Made by a program: the position numbers and the translations under genes. Below are positions 36,088-44,944 of a stretch of DNA of 64,000 nucleotides, piece by piece; the first letter of the stretch is position 1, and each line of letters begins with the position of its first letter. Where the stretch lies: NCBI GenBank assembly GCA_963722815.1, contig CAVROM010000009.1:1-64000 (forward strand), in the 5' to 3' direction. The notes under the pieces are model-generated. The model ran no database searches. It was not told the origin of the DNA and saw nothing but the letters and a program-made list of their open reading frames with translations. This DNA comes from DASQFQ01 sp963722815. GTDB taxonomy: Bacteria > Actinomycetota > Thermoleophilia > Solirubrobacterales > Solirubrobacteraceae.

Positions 36088-37061
36088 TGGTGGGCCTCGA
36101 GGATCGGAACGTCGAGGTGAACCTCGACCCCGCCGTGGGGCCGGTTGCCGACCCGCAGACGGCCGCCGACGAGCAGCGCCCGCTCGCGCATGCCGCGGAT
36201 GCCGTTGGTGGGACCGTCGCCGGCTCCCAGGCCGACGCCGTCGTCGCTGACTACCAGGGTCACGCCCACATCGTCGCAGTCGACCCGGAGCTCGATGCGC
36301 GAGGCGTCGGCGTGCCGCACCGCGTTGGTGATCGCCTCCTGCGCGATCCGGTACACCACAAGCTCGGCCTGCTGATCGAGCGCGGGAAGGTGCGGATCGA
36401 GCTCGTGGACGATCTGCACCCCGGTCTGGTCGCTCACCCGTCGCGCCAGCGCCCGCAGCGCGCTGACCAGCCCCAGGTCCTCGAGCGTGTCCGGCCGCAG
36501 ACGTGTGACCACGCGTCGCACGTCCGCGAGCCCGGCGCGCGCGATCTCCTGCGCCTCGGCGAGCTCGTCCTGGAGCTCCGGCGGCGCGCCGCGTGCGCAG
36601 CGCTCGAGCTGCGCGAGCAGCGCGGTCAGCGTCTGGCCGATCTCGTCGTGCAGCTCGCGCGCGACGGTGCGCCGTTCGGCTTCTCGCCCTTCGAGCGCCG
36701 CGCGGGTGCTGACGCGGCGCTCGGCCTCGAGGCGGTCGGCCATCTCGTTGAAGCCCTGGGCCAGCTCCGCCATCTCGCCGCCGCTGCGACCGACCTCGAG
36801 GCGCAGCCCGGGCTGCACCGGGTCCATGTGGCGCATCGAGTCGCGCAACCGGTCGAACGGCGCGAGCGCGCGGCGGACGAGCAGGCCGTCGATGAGGATC
36901 ATGACGAGGACCGCCGCCGTGACGATCGACAGGTCGCGTGCCGACGCCGGATAGCTGACCGAGAATGGCGTGGCCGCCAGCAAGGCCGCGGCGCTTCCGA
37001 TCACCACCGCGTTGGCGAGCACGATGCGTCCGAACAGGCTCAGGCGGCGAGAACGCCTCAT
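36084..37061 (-). CDS. NarL-type sensor histidine kinase
   Basis: 325 residues. Two helices (IVLANAVVIGSAAALLAATP and LSIVTAAVLVMILIDGLLV) with a short loop, a HAMP-like linker (RLRDSMRHMDPVQPGLRLEV), HisKA_3 with His138 in RTVARELHDEIGQTLTAL, and HATPase_c (IAQEAITNAVRHADASRIEL, SDDGVGLGAG, GIRGMRERALLVGGRL). Closely related to the kinases at 12552 and 13593. It overlaps the downstream regulator by four bases. Confidence 0.93.
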   Translation of the reverse strand: MRRSRRLSLFGRIVLANAVVIGSAAALLAATPFSVSYPASARDLSIVTAAVLVMILIDGLLVRRALAPFDRLRDSMRHMDPVQPGLRLEVGRSGGEMAELAQGFNEMADRLEAERRVSTRAALEGREAERRTVARELHDEIGQTLTALLAQLERCARGAPPELQDELAEAQEIARAGLADVRRVVTRLRPDTLEDLGLVSALRALARRVSDQTGVQIVHELDPHLPALDQQAELVVYRIAQEAITNAVRHADASRIELRVDCDDVGVTLVVSDDGVGLGAGDGPTNGIRGMRERALLVGGRLRVGNRPHGGVEVHLDVPILEAHQ

Positions 37062-37068
37062 ACGGCCG

Positions 37069-37872
37069 TCAACTCTGCCGCACTGTCCGTCCGCGCGCCT
37101 CGAGTGCGACGACCACCCTCGAGAGGGTGTAGTTGATGGCGATGTAGATCGCGGCGATCACGAGCCCGACGGCGAGCGGGATTGTTGTAGAAGACGTAGA
37201 TCTGCCGGCCGGCCCGGGCGAGCTCGGCGTAGGCGATGATGAGGCCGAGCGCGGAGTCCTTGAGCGCGACGACGCTCTGGCTGATGATCGCCGGCAGCAT
37301 GATCCGCACCGCCTGTGGGATCAGCACCGAGCGCATGACCTGCGCCTTGCGCATGCCGAGCGCGTACGCGGCCTCCGCCTGCCCGCGCGGGACCGAGAGG
37401 ATGCCCGCGCGGAAGATCTCGGCGAGCACGGAGCCGTTGTAGAGCATGAGCGCGAGCGTGAGCGCCCAGAAGCGGCCGATCTTGTCGCCGAAGCCGAGGA
37501 ACAGGAACAGGATCAGCAGCAGCAGCGGGACGGCGCGGAAGAACTCGATGACCGCGATGGCCGGCCAGCGCAGGAACCACCGCTGCGACAGCCGCCCGAC
37601 GGCGAAGACCGCGCCGAAGGCGAGCGCGAGCGCGATCGCCACCACCGCGACCTGCAGCGTGTTGCGCAGGCCGTCGAGGATCGCGCGCCAGGTGCCCTCG
37701 ACGGTGAGGAAGCGCCAGGTGTCGCCGTCGAGCTGCCCCTCGGCGGACAGCCGGCTGAGCACCACGCCAGCGCCGCCGCAGCGGCCACGGCGGCGAGCCG
37801 ACGCCCGCGATCAGCTCGGCGCCGGCGCGCGCGCGGGCCCGGGACGTCGTAGAGGACGCTCGTGCCGCTCAT
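37069..37872 (-). CDS. polar amino-acid ABC transporter permease 2 (frameshifted)
   Basis: Starts MSGTSVLYDVPGPRARA, overlapping the upstream permease stop (ATGA). After a frame change near 37760-37800 the body reads WRAILDGLRNTLQVAVVAIA, FFRAVPLLLLILFLFLGFG, EIFRAGILSVPRGQAEAAYA and MRSVLIPQAVRIMLPAIISQ, the EAA-type loop of His/Glu permeases. A second shift near 37183 leads to VGLVIAAIYIAINYTLSRVV and a stop at 37069. Corrected length is about 267 residues. The partner of the permease at 37869. Confidence 0.82.
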
Positions 37873-38518
37873 CGCACCACCACGAGCCGGCGCTCGAGCA
37901 GCTGCGCGGCGCCCGAGATCGCGAACACGATCAGGATGTAGCCGCGCCGCGATGCCGAAGAACAGCGCGTACAGCGCGGTCGGGACGTCGCGGACGAGGC
38001 TGTCGAGCTGGTAGGTGGCCTCGGTCACCCCGAAGGCCTCGGCGATCGCGGTGTTCTTGGTGAGCGCGATCAGGATGCTGGCGAGCGGCGGGATGACCGT
38101 GCGGATCGCCTGCGGCAGGACGATCAGCTGCAGCGTCTGGCCGAAGGTCAGCCCGAGCGAGCGGGCCGCCTCGGCCTGGCCGACGTCGACCGCGTTGATG
38201 CCCGAGCGCACCGCCTCGCACACGAACGCCGCCGTGTAGGCGCCGAGCGCGATCGACGGCGAGCGAGAAGAACGACAGCCCGAGCCCGACCTCCGGCAGC
38301 CCCTGCGTCGTGATCAGGAACAGCACGACGAGCGGGACGTTGCGGAAGACGTTGACGTAGCTCGTGCCGACGGCGCGCAGCACCGGGGTGGGGGAGACGC
38401 GCATCGCCGCCAGCAGCACCCCGGCCGCCACCGCCGCGATCCCCGCGGCTCCGAGCAGGTACAGCGTGTCCCGGAAGCCCGCGAGGATCTGCGGCAGGTT
38501 GTCGATCAGCGTGCTCAA
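37869..38518 (-). CDS. polar amino-acid ABC transporter permease 1 (frameshifted)
   Basis: Apparently begins with TTG at 38518 (STLIDNLPQILAGFRDTLYL), with VNVFRNVPLVVLFLITTQGL. A frame change near 38260 leads to EAVRSGINAVDVGQAEAARS, LIVLPQAIRTVIPPLASILI and ALTKNTAIAEAFGVTEATYQ. Another near 37945 leads to the C-terminus, which stops at 37869. Corrected size is about 216 residues, normal for GluC/GlnP-type permeases. Frameshift density in this operon is the highest in the window. Confidence 0.8.
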
Positions 38519-38528
38519 CGGGCGAGCA

Positions 38529-39422
38529 TCAGGCGCTCGGGCAGCTGTCCACGCGCGGCGGCTGCGGGGCCTCGACGCCCGACTCGCCGAGGGTCTTGGC
38601 GAAGGCGTCCTTCCATGCCCCGCTCTCGAACGACTCCTTCAGCGAGTCGGCCAGGAAGCGGCACATCGGCGGGTGGCCCTTCTTGTAGCCGATGCCGTAG
38701 CGCTCCTCGCTGAACTCCGGACCGACGACCTCGAGGTCGTCGGGCCGCTGCGCGGCGTAGCCGAGCAGGATCGCTCCGTCGGTGGTGACCGCGTCGACCT
38801 GGCCGTTGAGGAGCTGCTGCACGCACTCGCTGTAGGTGGCGAACGGGGCCGGGTCGGCGCCGTACTTCTCGGTCACGGTCTTGATCGAGGTCGAGCCGGT
38901 GACCGAGCAGACCTTCCTGCCCTTCAGCTTGTCCGGGCCGGTGATCGTGTCCTTGTCCTCCTCGCGCACGAGCAGCTGCTGGCCGGTGACGTAGTACGGG
39001 CCGGCCTGGCCGACGATCTGCTTGCGCTCGTCGGTGATCGAGTAGGAGGCGAGCACGAGGTCGACGGTGCCGTTCTGGAGGAACGGCTCGCGGTTCTTCG
39101 AGACGGTCTCGACCCACTCGATGTCGCCGGGCTCGATGCCCAGCTTGGCTGCGATCACCTTGGCCATCTCGATGTCGAAGCCGCTCGGCGCGTCGGCCCC
39201 GGGCTCCTGGAAGCCGATCCCGGGCTGGTCCTTCTTGACGCCGATCTTGATCGTGCCGCGGTCGGCGATCTGCTTCATCAGCGTCCCGGCCTCGAACTGG
39301 CCGGCGGCGTTCTCGTCGACGGGCGCGACCGCCTCGTCATCGTCGCCGCCGCAGGCGGCGGCCCCGAGCGCGAGCACGAGTCCGAGCGCGAGGGCGAGGA
39401 TGGGTCTCCGGCGGTGGCGCAT
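38529..39422 (-). CDS. glutamate/polar amino-acid-binding lipoprotein
   Basis: 297 residues; GAAGGAGG precedes the ATG. Lipobox LALGAAACGGDD. The SBP_bac_3 fold reads GTIKIGVKKDQPGIGFQEPG, SGFDIEMAKVIAAKLGI, VETVSKNREPFLQNGTVDLV, ASYSITDERKQIVGQAGPYY and VTGSTSIKTVTEKYG. These are strong matches to GluB-type glutamate binders. Intact, unlike its operon partners. Confidence 0.92.
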   Translation of the reverse strand: MRHRRRPILALALGLVLALGAAACGGDDDEAVAPVDENAAGQFEAGTLMKQIADRGTIKIGVKKDQPGIGFQEPGADAPSGFDIEMAKVIAAKLGIEPGDIEWVETVSKNREPFLQNGTVDLVLASYSITDERKQIVGQAGPYYVTGQQLLVREEDKDTITGPDKLKGRKVCSVTGSTSIKTVTEKYGADPAPFATYSECVQQLLNGQVDAVTTDGAILLGYAAQRPDDLEVVGPEFSEERYGIGYKKGHPPMCRFLADSLKESFESGAWKDAFAKTLGESGVEAPQPPRVDSCPSA

Positions 39423-39433
39423 GGCAGCCTCCT

Positions 39434-40184
39434 TCAGTGGCTGAGGATCTTGGAGAGGAAGTCCCGGGCCCGGTCGGTCTCCGGGTCGGTGAAGAAGTCG
39501 TCGGGCTCGCGGTCCTCGAGGATCCGCCCGTCGTCCATGAACACGACGCGATCGGCGGCGCGGCGCGCGAAGCCCATCTCGTGCGTGACCACGACCATGG
39601 TCATGCCGTCCTCGGCGAGCGCCGACCATCGCCTCCAGGACCTCGTTGATCATCTCCGGGATCGAGGGCGGAGGTCGGCTCGTCGAAGAGCATCAGGCGT
39701 GGCTCCATCGCCAGCGCACGGGCGATCGCCACCCGCTGCTGCTGGCCGCCGGAGAGCTGCGCGGGCAGCTTTCGCGCCTGGTTGCCGACGCCGACCCGGT
39801 CGAGCAGCCGGTGGGCGAGCTCCTCGGCCTCCTTGCGCGACTTGCCGCGCACCTTGATCGGGCCGAGCGTGACGTTCTGCAGCACGGTCTTGTGCGCGAA
39901 CAGGTTGAAGCTCTGGAAGACCATCCCGACCTCCGAGCGCAGCCGCGCGAGCGCCTTGCCCTCCTCGGGCAGCGGGGTGCCGGCGAAGCGTGATGCGTCC
40001 CGCCGTCGATCGGCTCGAGCCGGTTGATGGTCCGGCACAGCGTCGACTTGCCCGAGCCGGACGGGCCGATGACCACCACCACCTCGCGCTCGCGCACGGT
40101 CAGGTCGACGTCGCGCAGCACGTGCAGGTCACCGAAGTGCTTGTTGACCTGCTCGAGCACGACCAGCGGCGGGCCGGGATCCAT
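39434..40184 (-). CDS. polar amino-acid ABC transporter ATP-binding protein (frameshifted)
   Basis: MDPGPPLVVLEQVNKHFGDL starts a GlnQ-type ATPase. Motifs are Walker A VVVIGPSGSGKSTLCRTINR, Q-loop VGMVFQSFNLFAHKTVLQNV, signature LSGGQQQRVAIARALAMEP and Walker B LMLFDEPTSALDP. Frame changes near 39990, 39665 and 39620 are needed to reach MINEVLEAM, then MVVVTHEMGFARRAADRVVF and the end FLSKILSH. The order ATPase, binding protein, permease, permease is a standard amino-acid import operon. A type B dyad lies 37 bp upstream. Confidence 0.85.
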
Positions 40185-40220
40185 GGCAGTCCATGACAGC
40201 CCGGCGGCGCCGCGGCGACC

Positions 40221-40238
40221 ATGGACGCTCGCACCCAA
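40221..40238. promoter_or_regulatory. GGG-N8-CCC dyad (type B)
   Basis: ATGGACGCTCGCACCCAA, 37 bp upstream of the amino-acid ABC operon; almost the same sequence as the copy at 33470. Confidence 0.4.
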
Positions 40239-40259
40239 GGCGCCCGGGCGGAGCACCCA

Positions 40260-41246
40260 TCAGCGCGGGGAAACGTCCTGCCATGTCACGCGCAATGACG
40301 GCACGTGGCCGGGGTCGTGCGATCCGGCTGTGGAGTCCGCCGGCGGGCGGCGCGTCGATGTTACTGCGGCGCGCCGACCGCGGCGCTGCGCGCGGTCAGC
40401 GACCGCGAGGTCATTTCGGTGCGCGCCGGCGTGGAGCGGCCGAGCCGGTTCCGGGCGGCCCCGGACCGGGGGTCGTTCGGGCGACGCGTTCCTCAGGCTC
40501 AGGAGCATCCGTCCCTGAGCGTCCTCCTGTGCCGACCTGGGATCGAGCAGCCACGTGCGGTCGGGAGCCCGTGTCAGCAGGCCCTCGCGCGCGAGCGCTT
40601 GCAGCGCGGTGCTGACCGTCGGCCGCTGCGCGCCGATGAGCTGAGCGATGACCTCATGCGTGAGCCGCAGGGGGATCGCGACGCCGTCGCGGCCCATCCG
40701 GCCCCAGCGGTCGGCGAGATGCCAGAAGAGCAGCAGCAGCCGCGGCTTGATGTGACGCACGTCGGAGATCGCAAGCTGCAGCGCAAGGCCGTGAGAGCGC
40801 TGCACCGCGCGACCGAGGATCGCAGACACCACGGAGGGCCACCGGCACGCGACGGTGAGGAAACGGTCGTCGAGGACGGCGAGGCGGGCCGGCTCGAGCA
40901 CGCGCCAATCGGCGTCGAAGGGCAGGCTTGCCGCAGCTCCGTCGTGCTCCCACGGGCGGACCAGATCCCCGCGGCCCACGAGTTCCGAGCGTGGCTGCCG
41001 CGCGACGTGGACGTTGCGGAGCAACGTCCCTTTCAGGACGAGCAGCCCGAGGTAGCCGCTGACGTCGCGGGTTCCGGGCACCCGACCGTCCCAGTGCCCC
41101 TGGCGTAACTCCATCGCGGGCACGACGGCGCGCGTCTGCGCGTCGTGGCGTGCACGCGGGTGAAGGTGCTCGAACAGCTCCGGGACCTCCGGCACGAGCC
41201 GGACGCTCCCGCTGTCGGCGAACGCGCGCGCGAAGAACTCGCTCAC
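40260..41246 (-). CDS. Crp/Fnr-family transcriptional regulator
   Basis: A cyclic-nucleotide-binding-like N-terminal domain (LGLLVLKGTLLRNVHVARQP, LVGRGDLVRPWEHDG, LEPARLAVLDDRFLTVACRW) is followed by a Crp-type winged helix (FWHLADRWGRMGRDGVAIPL, LTHEVIAQLIGAQRPTVSTA, LQALAREGLLTR). Residues for cAMP binding are not conserved, so the ligand is unknown. The family usually ends soon after WLLDP. The additional 80 arginine-rich residues look out of frame and probably reflect a 3' frameshift. The GTG start overlaps the upstream winged-helix gene (GTGA). Confidence 0.8.
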   Translation of the reverse strand: MSEFFARAFADSGSVRLVPEVPELFEHLHPRARHDAQTRAVVPAMELRQGHWDGRVPGTRDVSGYLGLLVLKGTLLRNVHVARQPRSELVGRGDLVRPWEHDGAAASLPFDADWRVLEPARLAVLDDRFLTVACRWPSVVSAILGRAVQRSHGLALQLAISDVRHIKPRLLLLFWHLADRWGRMGRDGVAIPLRLTHEVIAQLIGAQRPTVSTALQALAREGLLTRAPDRTWLLDPRSAQEDAQGRMLLSLRNASPERPPVRGRPEPARPLHAGAHRNDLAVADRAQRRGRRAAVTSTRRPPADSTAGSHDPGHVPSLRVTWQDVSPR

Positions 41247-41638
41247 GCTTCCTGCGCCCCTTCGGTCAGCGCTCGGCGGCGACTCGGCGTCGGCGTGGCG
41301 ATCAGCGCGGTGAGCTCGGTCCAGCGCGTGCGTTGCGCCCGCTCGAGCACGTCCAGCGCTCGCTCGAACTCGGGCGACGCGGGCGCACAGACATAGCCGT
41401 CTTCACGGCGGGCGAACACGCCCGCGTGCCGGAGCGCCTCGAGCCGGGGGGCTGCCCAGCTCGCGGGGCAGCGCAAGGCCGTGCATACCTGCTCGACCGA
41501 CCAGCTGCGCTCTCGGTGCTCGTGCAGGAGCATCAGCATGTCGAGCTCTCCCGCCGAATGCACGTGCTCGCGCAGCAGCCTGCGCGCCTCGCGCGGCAAC
41601 TCGCGAGCGAGCCCTTGGGCGCGCTTGCCTACGTCCAT
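41243..41638 (-). CDS. winged-helix DNA-binding-like protein
   Basis: 131 residues: helices ARELPREARRLLREHVHSAG and ELDMLMLLHEHRERSWSVEQ, then VCTALRCPASWAAPRLEALR and a wing (HAGVFARREDGYVCAP), ending in a basic helix. This resembles small winged-helix regulators. Its stop overlaps the start of the Crp-like gene, so the two are translated together and may act on the same targets. Confidence 0.7.
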   Translation of the reverse strand: MDVGKRAQGLARELPREARRLLREHVHSAGELDMLMLLHEHRERSWSVEQVCTALRCPASWAAPRLEALRHAGVFARREDGYVCAPASPEFERALDVLERAQRTRWTELTALIATPTPSRRRALTEGAQEA

Positions 41639-41718
41639 CCCGCCGAGTCTGCACGCACGAGCGGTGCCGATCCATACGTCACAACCCCCACCCGGGCCGG
41701 GGCCACCCTGCATGGCGG

Positions 41719-42474
41719 TCATGCAGCGACCGAGTCCGGCTCGTCCGCGAGCTCGCTGAGCCGCGCGAGCGACCGCCGCAGCGCGCCGGCCACCTCGCCG
41801 GCGCTGAGCCCGAGGCGCCGGCCGATCCGCCCGTGGCTGAGCTCCTCGTCGTAGCGGAGACGCAGCAGCTCGCGCTCGGGCGCGCTCAGGTGCAGCAGCG
41901 CCGCCTCGACCGCGGCCCGTCCCTCGACGAGCTCGTAGCCGGGGTCCTCTTCGCCAAGCCAGCGGGCGCAGCCAGGCTCGCCGTCCTGCTCGGCGGCGCC
42001 ATCGAGCGCCACGGGCGCGAGCGCTGCTGCAGCGCATAGCGCGTCGACCACGTCTTCGCGCGGGCAGTCGAGCTCGCCCGCCACCTCCGCGACCGCCGGG
42101 GGCCGCCCGTGGCTCGCTGCGAGCCGGTCCGATGCCTCGCGCACGGCGGCCACGCGCTCCTGCACGCGGCGCGGCACGTGCGCCGACCAGGCTGTCTGGC
42201 GCTGCCAGCGCTTCAGCTCGCCCGCGATCGTCGGTACGGCATAGGTGCTGAACGCGCAGCCGCGTGCGGGGTCGAAGCCCTTGATCGCCTTGACCAGGCC
42301 GAGCAGGGCGACCTGCTCCAGGTCCTCCATGGCGCCGGGCCGCTGGGCGTAGCGCCGGGCGAGTCTGCGCGCGAGCGGCCGGTACCGGAGGACCAGTGCC
42401 TCGAGGTCCGCGGGGTCACGGCGGGCGGCATAGCGCCTGAGCAGACGGTCGTCGCGGATGGTCGAAGAGAGCAT
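41719..42474 (-). CDS. SigB/SigF-type RNA polymerase sigma factor
   Basis: 251 residues starting MLSSTIRDDRLLRRYAARRD. Region 2: LVLRYRPLARRLARRYAQRP, LEQVALLGLVKAIKGFDPAR, CAFSTYAVPTIAGELKRW. Region 3: VPRRVQERVAAVREASDRLA. Region 4: LLHLSAPERELLRLRYDEEL, SHGRIGRRLGLSAGEVAGAL. The region 2 to 4 set marks a group 3 stress-type sigma factor. No anti-sigma gene is adjacent. Confidence 0.9.
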   Translation of the reverse strand: MLSSTIRDDRLLRRYAARRDPADLEALVLRYRPLARRLARRYAQRPGAMEDLEQVALLGLVKAIKGFDPARGCAFSTYAVPTIAGELKRWQRQTAWSAHVPRRVQERVAAVREASDRLAASHGRPPAVAEVAGELDCPREDVVDALCAAAALAPVALDGAAEQDGEPGCARWLGEEDPGYELVEGRAAVEAALLHLSAPERELLRLRYDEELSHGRIGRRLGLSAGEVAGALRRSLARLSELADEPDSVAA

Positions 42475-42574
42475 GACCGCAGTCTGCGACCGAGGGACCG
42501 GCCGGACCATGGGCGAATGCCCTCACTCGCGGCCGTGGCAGTCCCTGATCATCGGATGGGGGCGTGACGGAGGC

Positions 42575-43699
42575 TCAGCTCCGGCTCGCCGCGATGCCGC
42601 GGGCCGCGCGCGCAGCCTCGGCGCCGGCGCGCACCAGCATGCCGGGCAGCGCGGTGAAGCCGACGAAGCGCAGGCCCGGGGCGGCTTCGCGACCGCCGAT
42701 CACGAGCGGGACGCCGCGCTCGTCGAGCACGCCGAGGTGACCGGCGAGTGGCTCCAAGCCGCAGCGGAAGCCCGTCGCGGCGATGATCGCCTCGGGCTCG
42801 ACCCGGCGTCCGTCGGTCAGCGCGGCGCCGCTCTCGTCGAGCCGCTCGACGCCTGGCACGATCTCGATCCGGCCGGCGCGGATCGCCTCCACCACCTCGC
42901 CGTCCACCACCGCCGGCGACACGCCCTCGCGCCGAACGCGCGTGAACGGCCCTTCCTGCGGCATCGGCAGCCCTTCGTTCGCGAGGTCCCCGATCACGAG
43001 CCGCCGCATGAGCGCAAGCTGGGCGTCGGCGACTCGCGGCGGGGCGTGCAGCAGCGCGAGCCCGATCGGGTCTCCCGGCAGGCCCAGCACGCTCCGCAGG
43101 ACGATGTTCGGCGGCGTACGGACGGCGAGCCGTACGCGTCCGGCGCCGGATTCCGAGAGGTCGTACGCGATCTCCATGCCCGACGACCCGGCGCCCACGA
43201 CGAGGACGTCCCGCCTGCGGAAGCCGGCGGGCGCGCGGTACGCGTCGGAGTGCAGCAGCTCCCCGGCGTAGCGCTCGCGCCCTGTCCACGCCGGCACGAA
43301 CGGCTCGCGCGCGTACCCGGTGGCGACGATCACGTCCGCGGCTTCGAGGCTTCCGGAGGAGGTCTGCACCGTCCAACCACCGTCGCGGCGGTCGATGCGG
43401 TCCGCGCGCGTGCCGAGGCCAACGTCGGCGCGATGGCGCGCCGCGCAGTCCTCGAGGTATGCCGCGAACTCGTCGCGCGTCGGGAACAGGCTCGTCCCGC
43501 GCCGAAACGGGGTGCGCGCAACTCGTGACGTGAGGCGGCTGGAGTTCAGGCGCAGCCGGTCGTAGCGGCGGCGCCACGAGTCGCCGATGCGCTCGTTCTC
43601 GTCGAGCACCACCGTTCGAAGGCCGGCGCGTCGCAGAACCGCCGACGTCGCGAGGCCTGCCGCCCCGCCGCCGATGACGAGTGTGGGTGCTCCTGCCAC
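42575..43699 (-). CDS. flavin-containing monooxygenase-like oxidoreductase
   Basis: 374 residues. FAD-binding PTLVIGGGAAGLATSAVLRR at the N-terminus, GDSWRRRYDRLRLNSSRLTS, a second Rossmann motif DVLVVGAGSSGMEIAYDLSE for NADPH near residue 168, and a C-terminal ATGFRCGLEPL loop. Such proteins oxygenate or hydroxylate small nucleophilic substrates, here unknown. A fragment of a close homologue survives at 57129-57440. Confidence 0.88.
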   Translation of the reverse strand: MAGAPTLVIGGGAAGLATSAVLRRAGLRTVVLDENERIGDSWRRRYDRLRLNSSRLTSRVARTPFRRGTSLFPTRDEFAAYLEDCAARHRADVGLGTRADRIDRRDGGWTVQTSSGSLEAADVIVATGYAREPFVPAWTGRERYAGELLHSDAYRAPAGFRRRDVLVVGAGSSGMEIAYDLSESGAGRVRLAVRTPPNIVLRSVLGLPGDPIGLALLHAPPRVADAQLALMRRLVIGDLANEGLPMPQEGPFTRVRREGVSPAVVDGEVVEAIRAGRIEIVPGVERLDESGAALTDGRRVEPEAIIAATGFRCGLEPLAGHLGVLDERGVPLVIGGREAAPGLRFVGFTALPGMLVRAGAEAARAARGIAASRS

Positions 43700-43808
43700 G
43701 TCGCGTCGGCGGTACCCCGCCGCGCGCGTCAGCCGGGCGAGCTGTCAGGCGGGCGACGATGACGCAACTTGCCGCGTATCCGCGGGTTCCGGACACCCAG
43801 AAGCCGAT

Positions 43809-43933
43809 CGCTGAACCGCTCGCAGCACCGCTCGGGGCGGCCGGGGGACCCAGGTAGTCGGGGCGAATCGCCGGGCGTGCCCGGTGTAGCGCAGTGCTTT
43901 CCAGCGCGAGCCCGTCAGCTCACCTCGGAAGCG
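43809..43933 (+). promoter_or_regulatory. ydaO-type c-di-AMP riboswitch
   Basis: The conserved family elements appear in order: CGCTGAACC, GGGGGACCCAGGTA, GGGGCGAATCGCC, a GGGCGTGCCC hairpin, then GAGCCCGTCAGCTCACCTCG closing with GGAAGCG, which pairs with the 5' CGCT. In actinobacteria this riboswitch normally precedes cell-wall hydrolases, and here an NlpC/P60 gene starts 35 bases later. High c-di-AMP is expected to reduce expression. Confidence 0.88.
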
Positions 43934-43967
43934 TGTGGAAAGACGACCCGAGGAGGAACTCGAGCCG

Positions 43968-44720
43968 ATGCTCATCTCTGTTCGTGCGCGCCCGCACGCG
44001 GGGCTGCCGCTGACCCTGGCCATCGTCGCGTTGTGGGGCCTGGGTGTGGCGGAGGATGCCCGCGCCGCATTCGGCGATCGCGCACTCCGGCGCGGCATGC
44101 ACGGCCACGACGTCCGGGTGCTCCAGTCCTGGCTGACGAAGGTCCGGGTGCGCACCACGGTCGACGGCTACTTCGGCCGGCGCACCCGTCGTAGCGTCCG
44201 CCGCTACGAGCGCCGCGAGGGGCAACGCGTCAACGGGCGCTTCTCCCGTGCCCAGGCGCGCGGACTGCGCCGGCGCATCGAGCGCGCGGCGCCCGCGGCC
44301 CCGGCGACCGGCCGGGCCGCGCTGGCCGCGGACGGCCGGACCGCGATCGCGCCCGCCGGCGCCCCGCCCGCGGTGGTCGCTGCGATCGCCGCGGCCAATC
44401 GGATCACGCGCAAGCCCTACCGCTACGGCGGCGGCCATGGGCGCTTCGAAGACAGCGCCTACGATTGCTCCGGCGCCGTCTCCTACGTCCTGCACGGTGC
44501 CGGACTGCTCAACCGGACGCGCGCCTCGTCGGGGCTCATGCGCTATGGCGAGCCCGGCCAGGGGAGCTGGATCAGCGTCTACGCCAACGGCGGGCACGCC
44601 TACGTCGTGGTGGCGGGGCTGCGCTTCGACACGTCTGGGCGCGGCGAGGAGGGGCCGCGGTGGCGACCCGCGCCGCGGGCCGGTCGTGGCTACGCCGTGC
44701 GCCATCCCGCAGATCTCTGA
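43968..44720 (+). CDS. secreted NlpC/P60-type peptidoglycan endopeptidase with PG-binding domain
   Basis: 250 residues: signal helix (LPLTLAIVALWGLGVAEDAR), a peptidoglycan-binding_1 domain (RALRRGMHGHDVRVLQSWL, VDGYFGRRTRRSVRRYERRE), a linker, then the cysteine peptidase core with Cys167 in YDCSGAVSYVLHG and His210 in ANGGHAYVVVAG. It cleaves wall peptides outside the cell. GAGGAG precedes the ATG. Expression is under the c-di-AMP riboswitch directly upstream, linking wall turnover to osmotic state. Confidence 0.9.
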   Translation: MLISVRARPHAGLPLTLAIVALWGLGVAEDARAAFGDRALRRGMHGHDVRVLQSWLTKVRVRTTVDGYFGRRTRRSVRRYERREGQRVNGRFSRAQARGLRRRIERAAPAAPATGRAALAADGRTAIAPAGAPPAVVAAIAAANRITRKPYRYGGGHGRFEDSAYDCSGAVSYVLHGAGLLNRTRASSGLMRYGEPGQGSWISVYANGGHAYVVVAGLRFDTSGRGEEGPRWRPAPRAGRGYAVRHPADL

Positions 44721-44944
44721 TGCAGCCGGCACGACTGCATCTCTGGACGGCGTCTCGTTGTGCCGAGGACAATCGTCCTCGCCTGCTGACCTGACCCGGG
44801 TTACGGTGGGTGGGAACGCACAGCCGGCTATCTATCTGCCCGCGCAATGCGCCGGCCGGCTCAAGAAGCAGTTGATGCTCCCCTGAGGGTGAACGTCGTG
44901 TCACCGTCGAGCCTGCGCGTGCGCCTGAACGAAGGGAGTCACCG

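Noticed and set aside
40260..40520. C-terminal 80-residue extension of the Crp-like protein as a new domain
   Set aside because: The composition (arginine/proline/alanine) is that of an out-of-frame GC-rich reading, and the family normally ends before it. A 3' frameshift is more likely.
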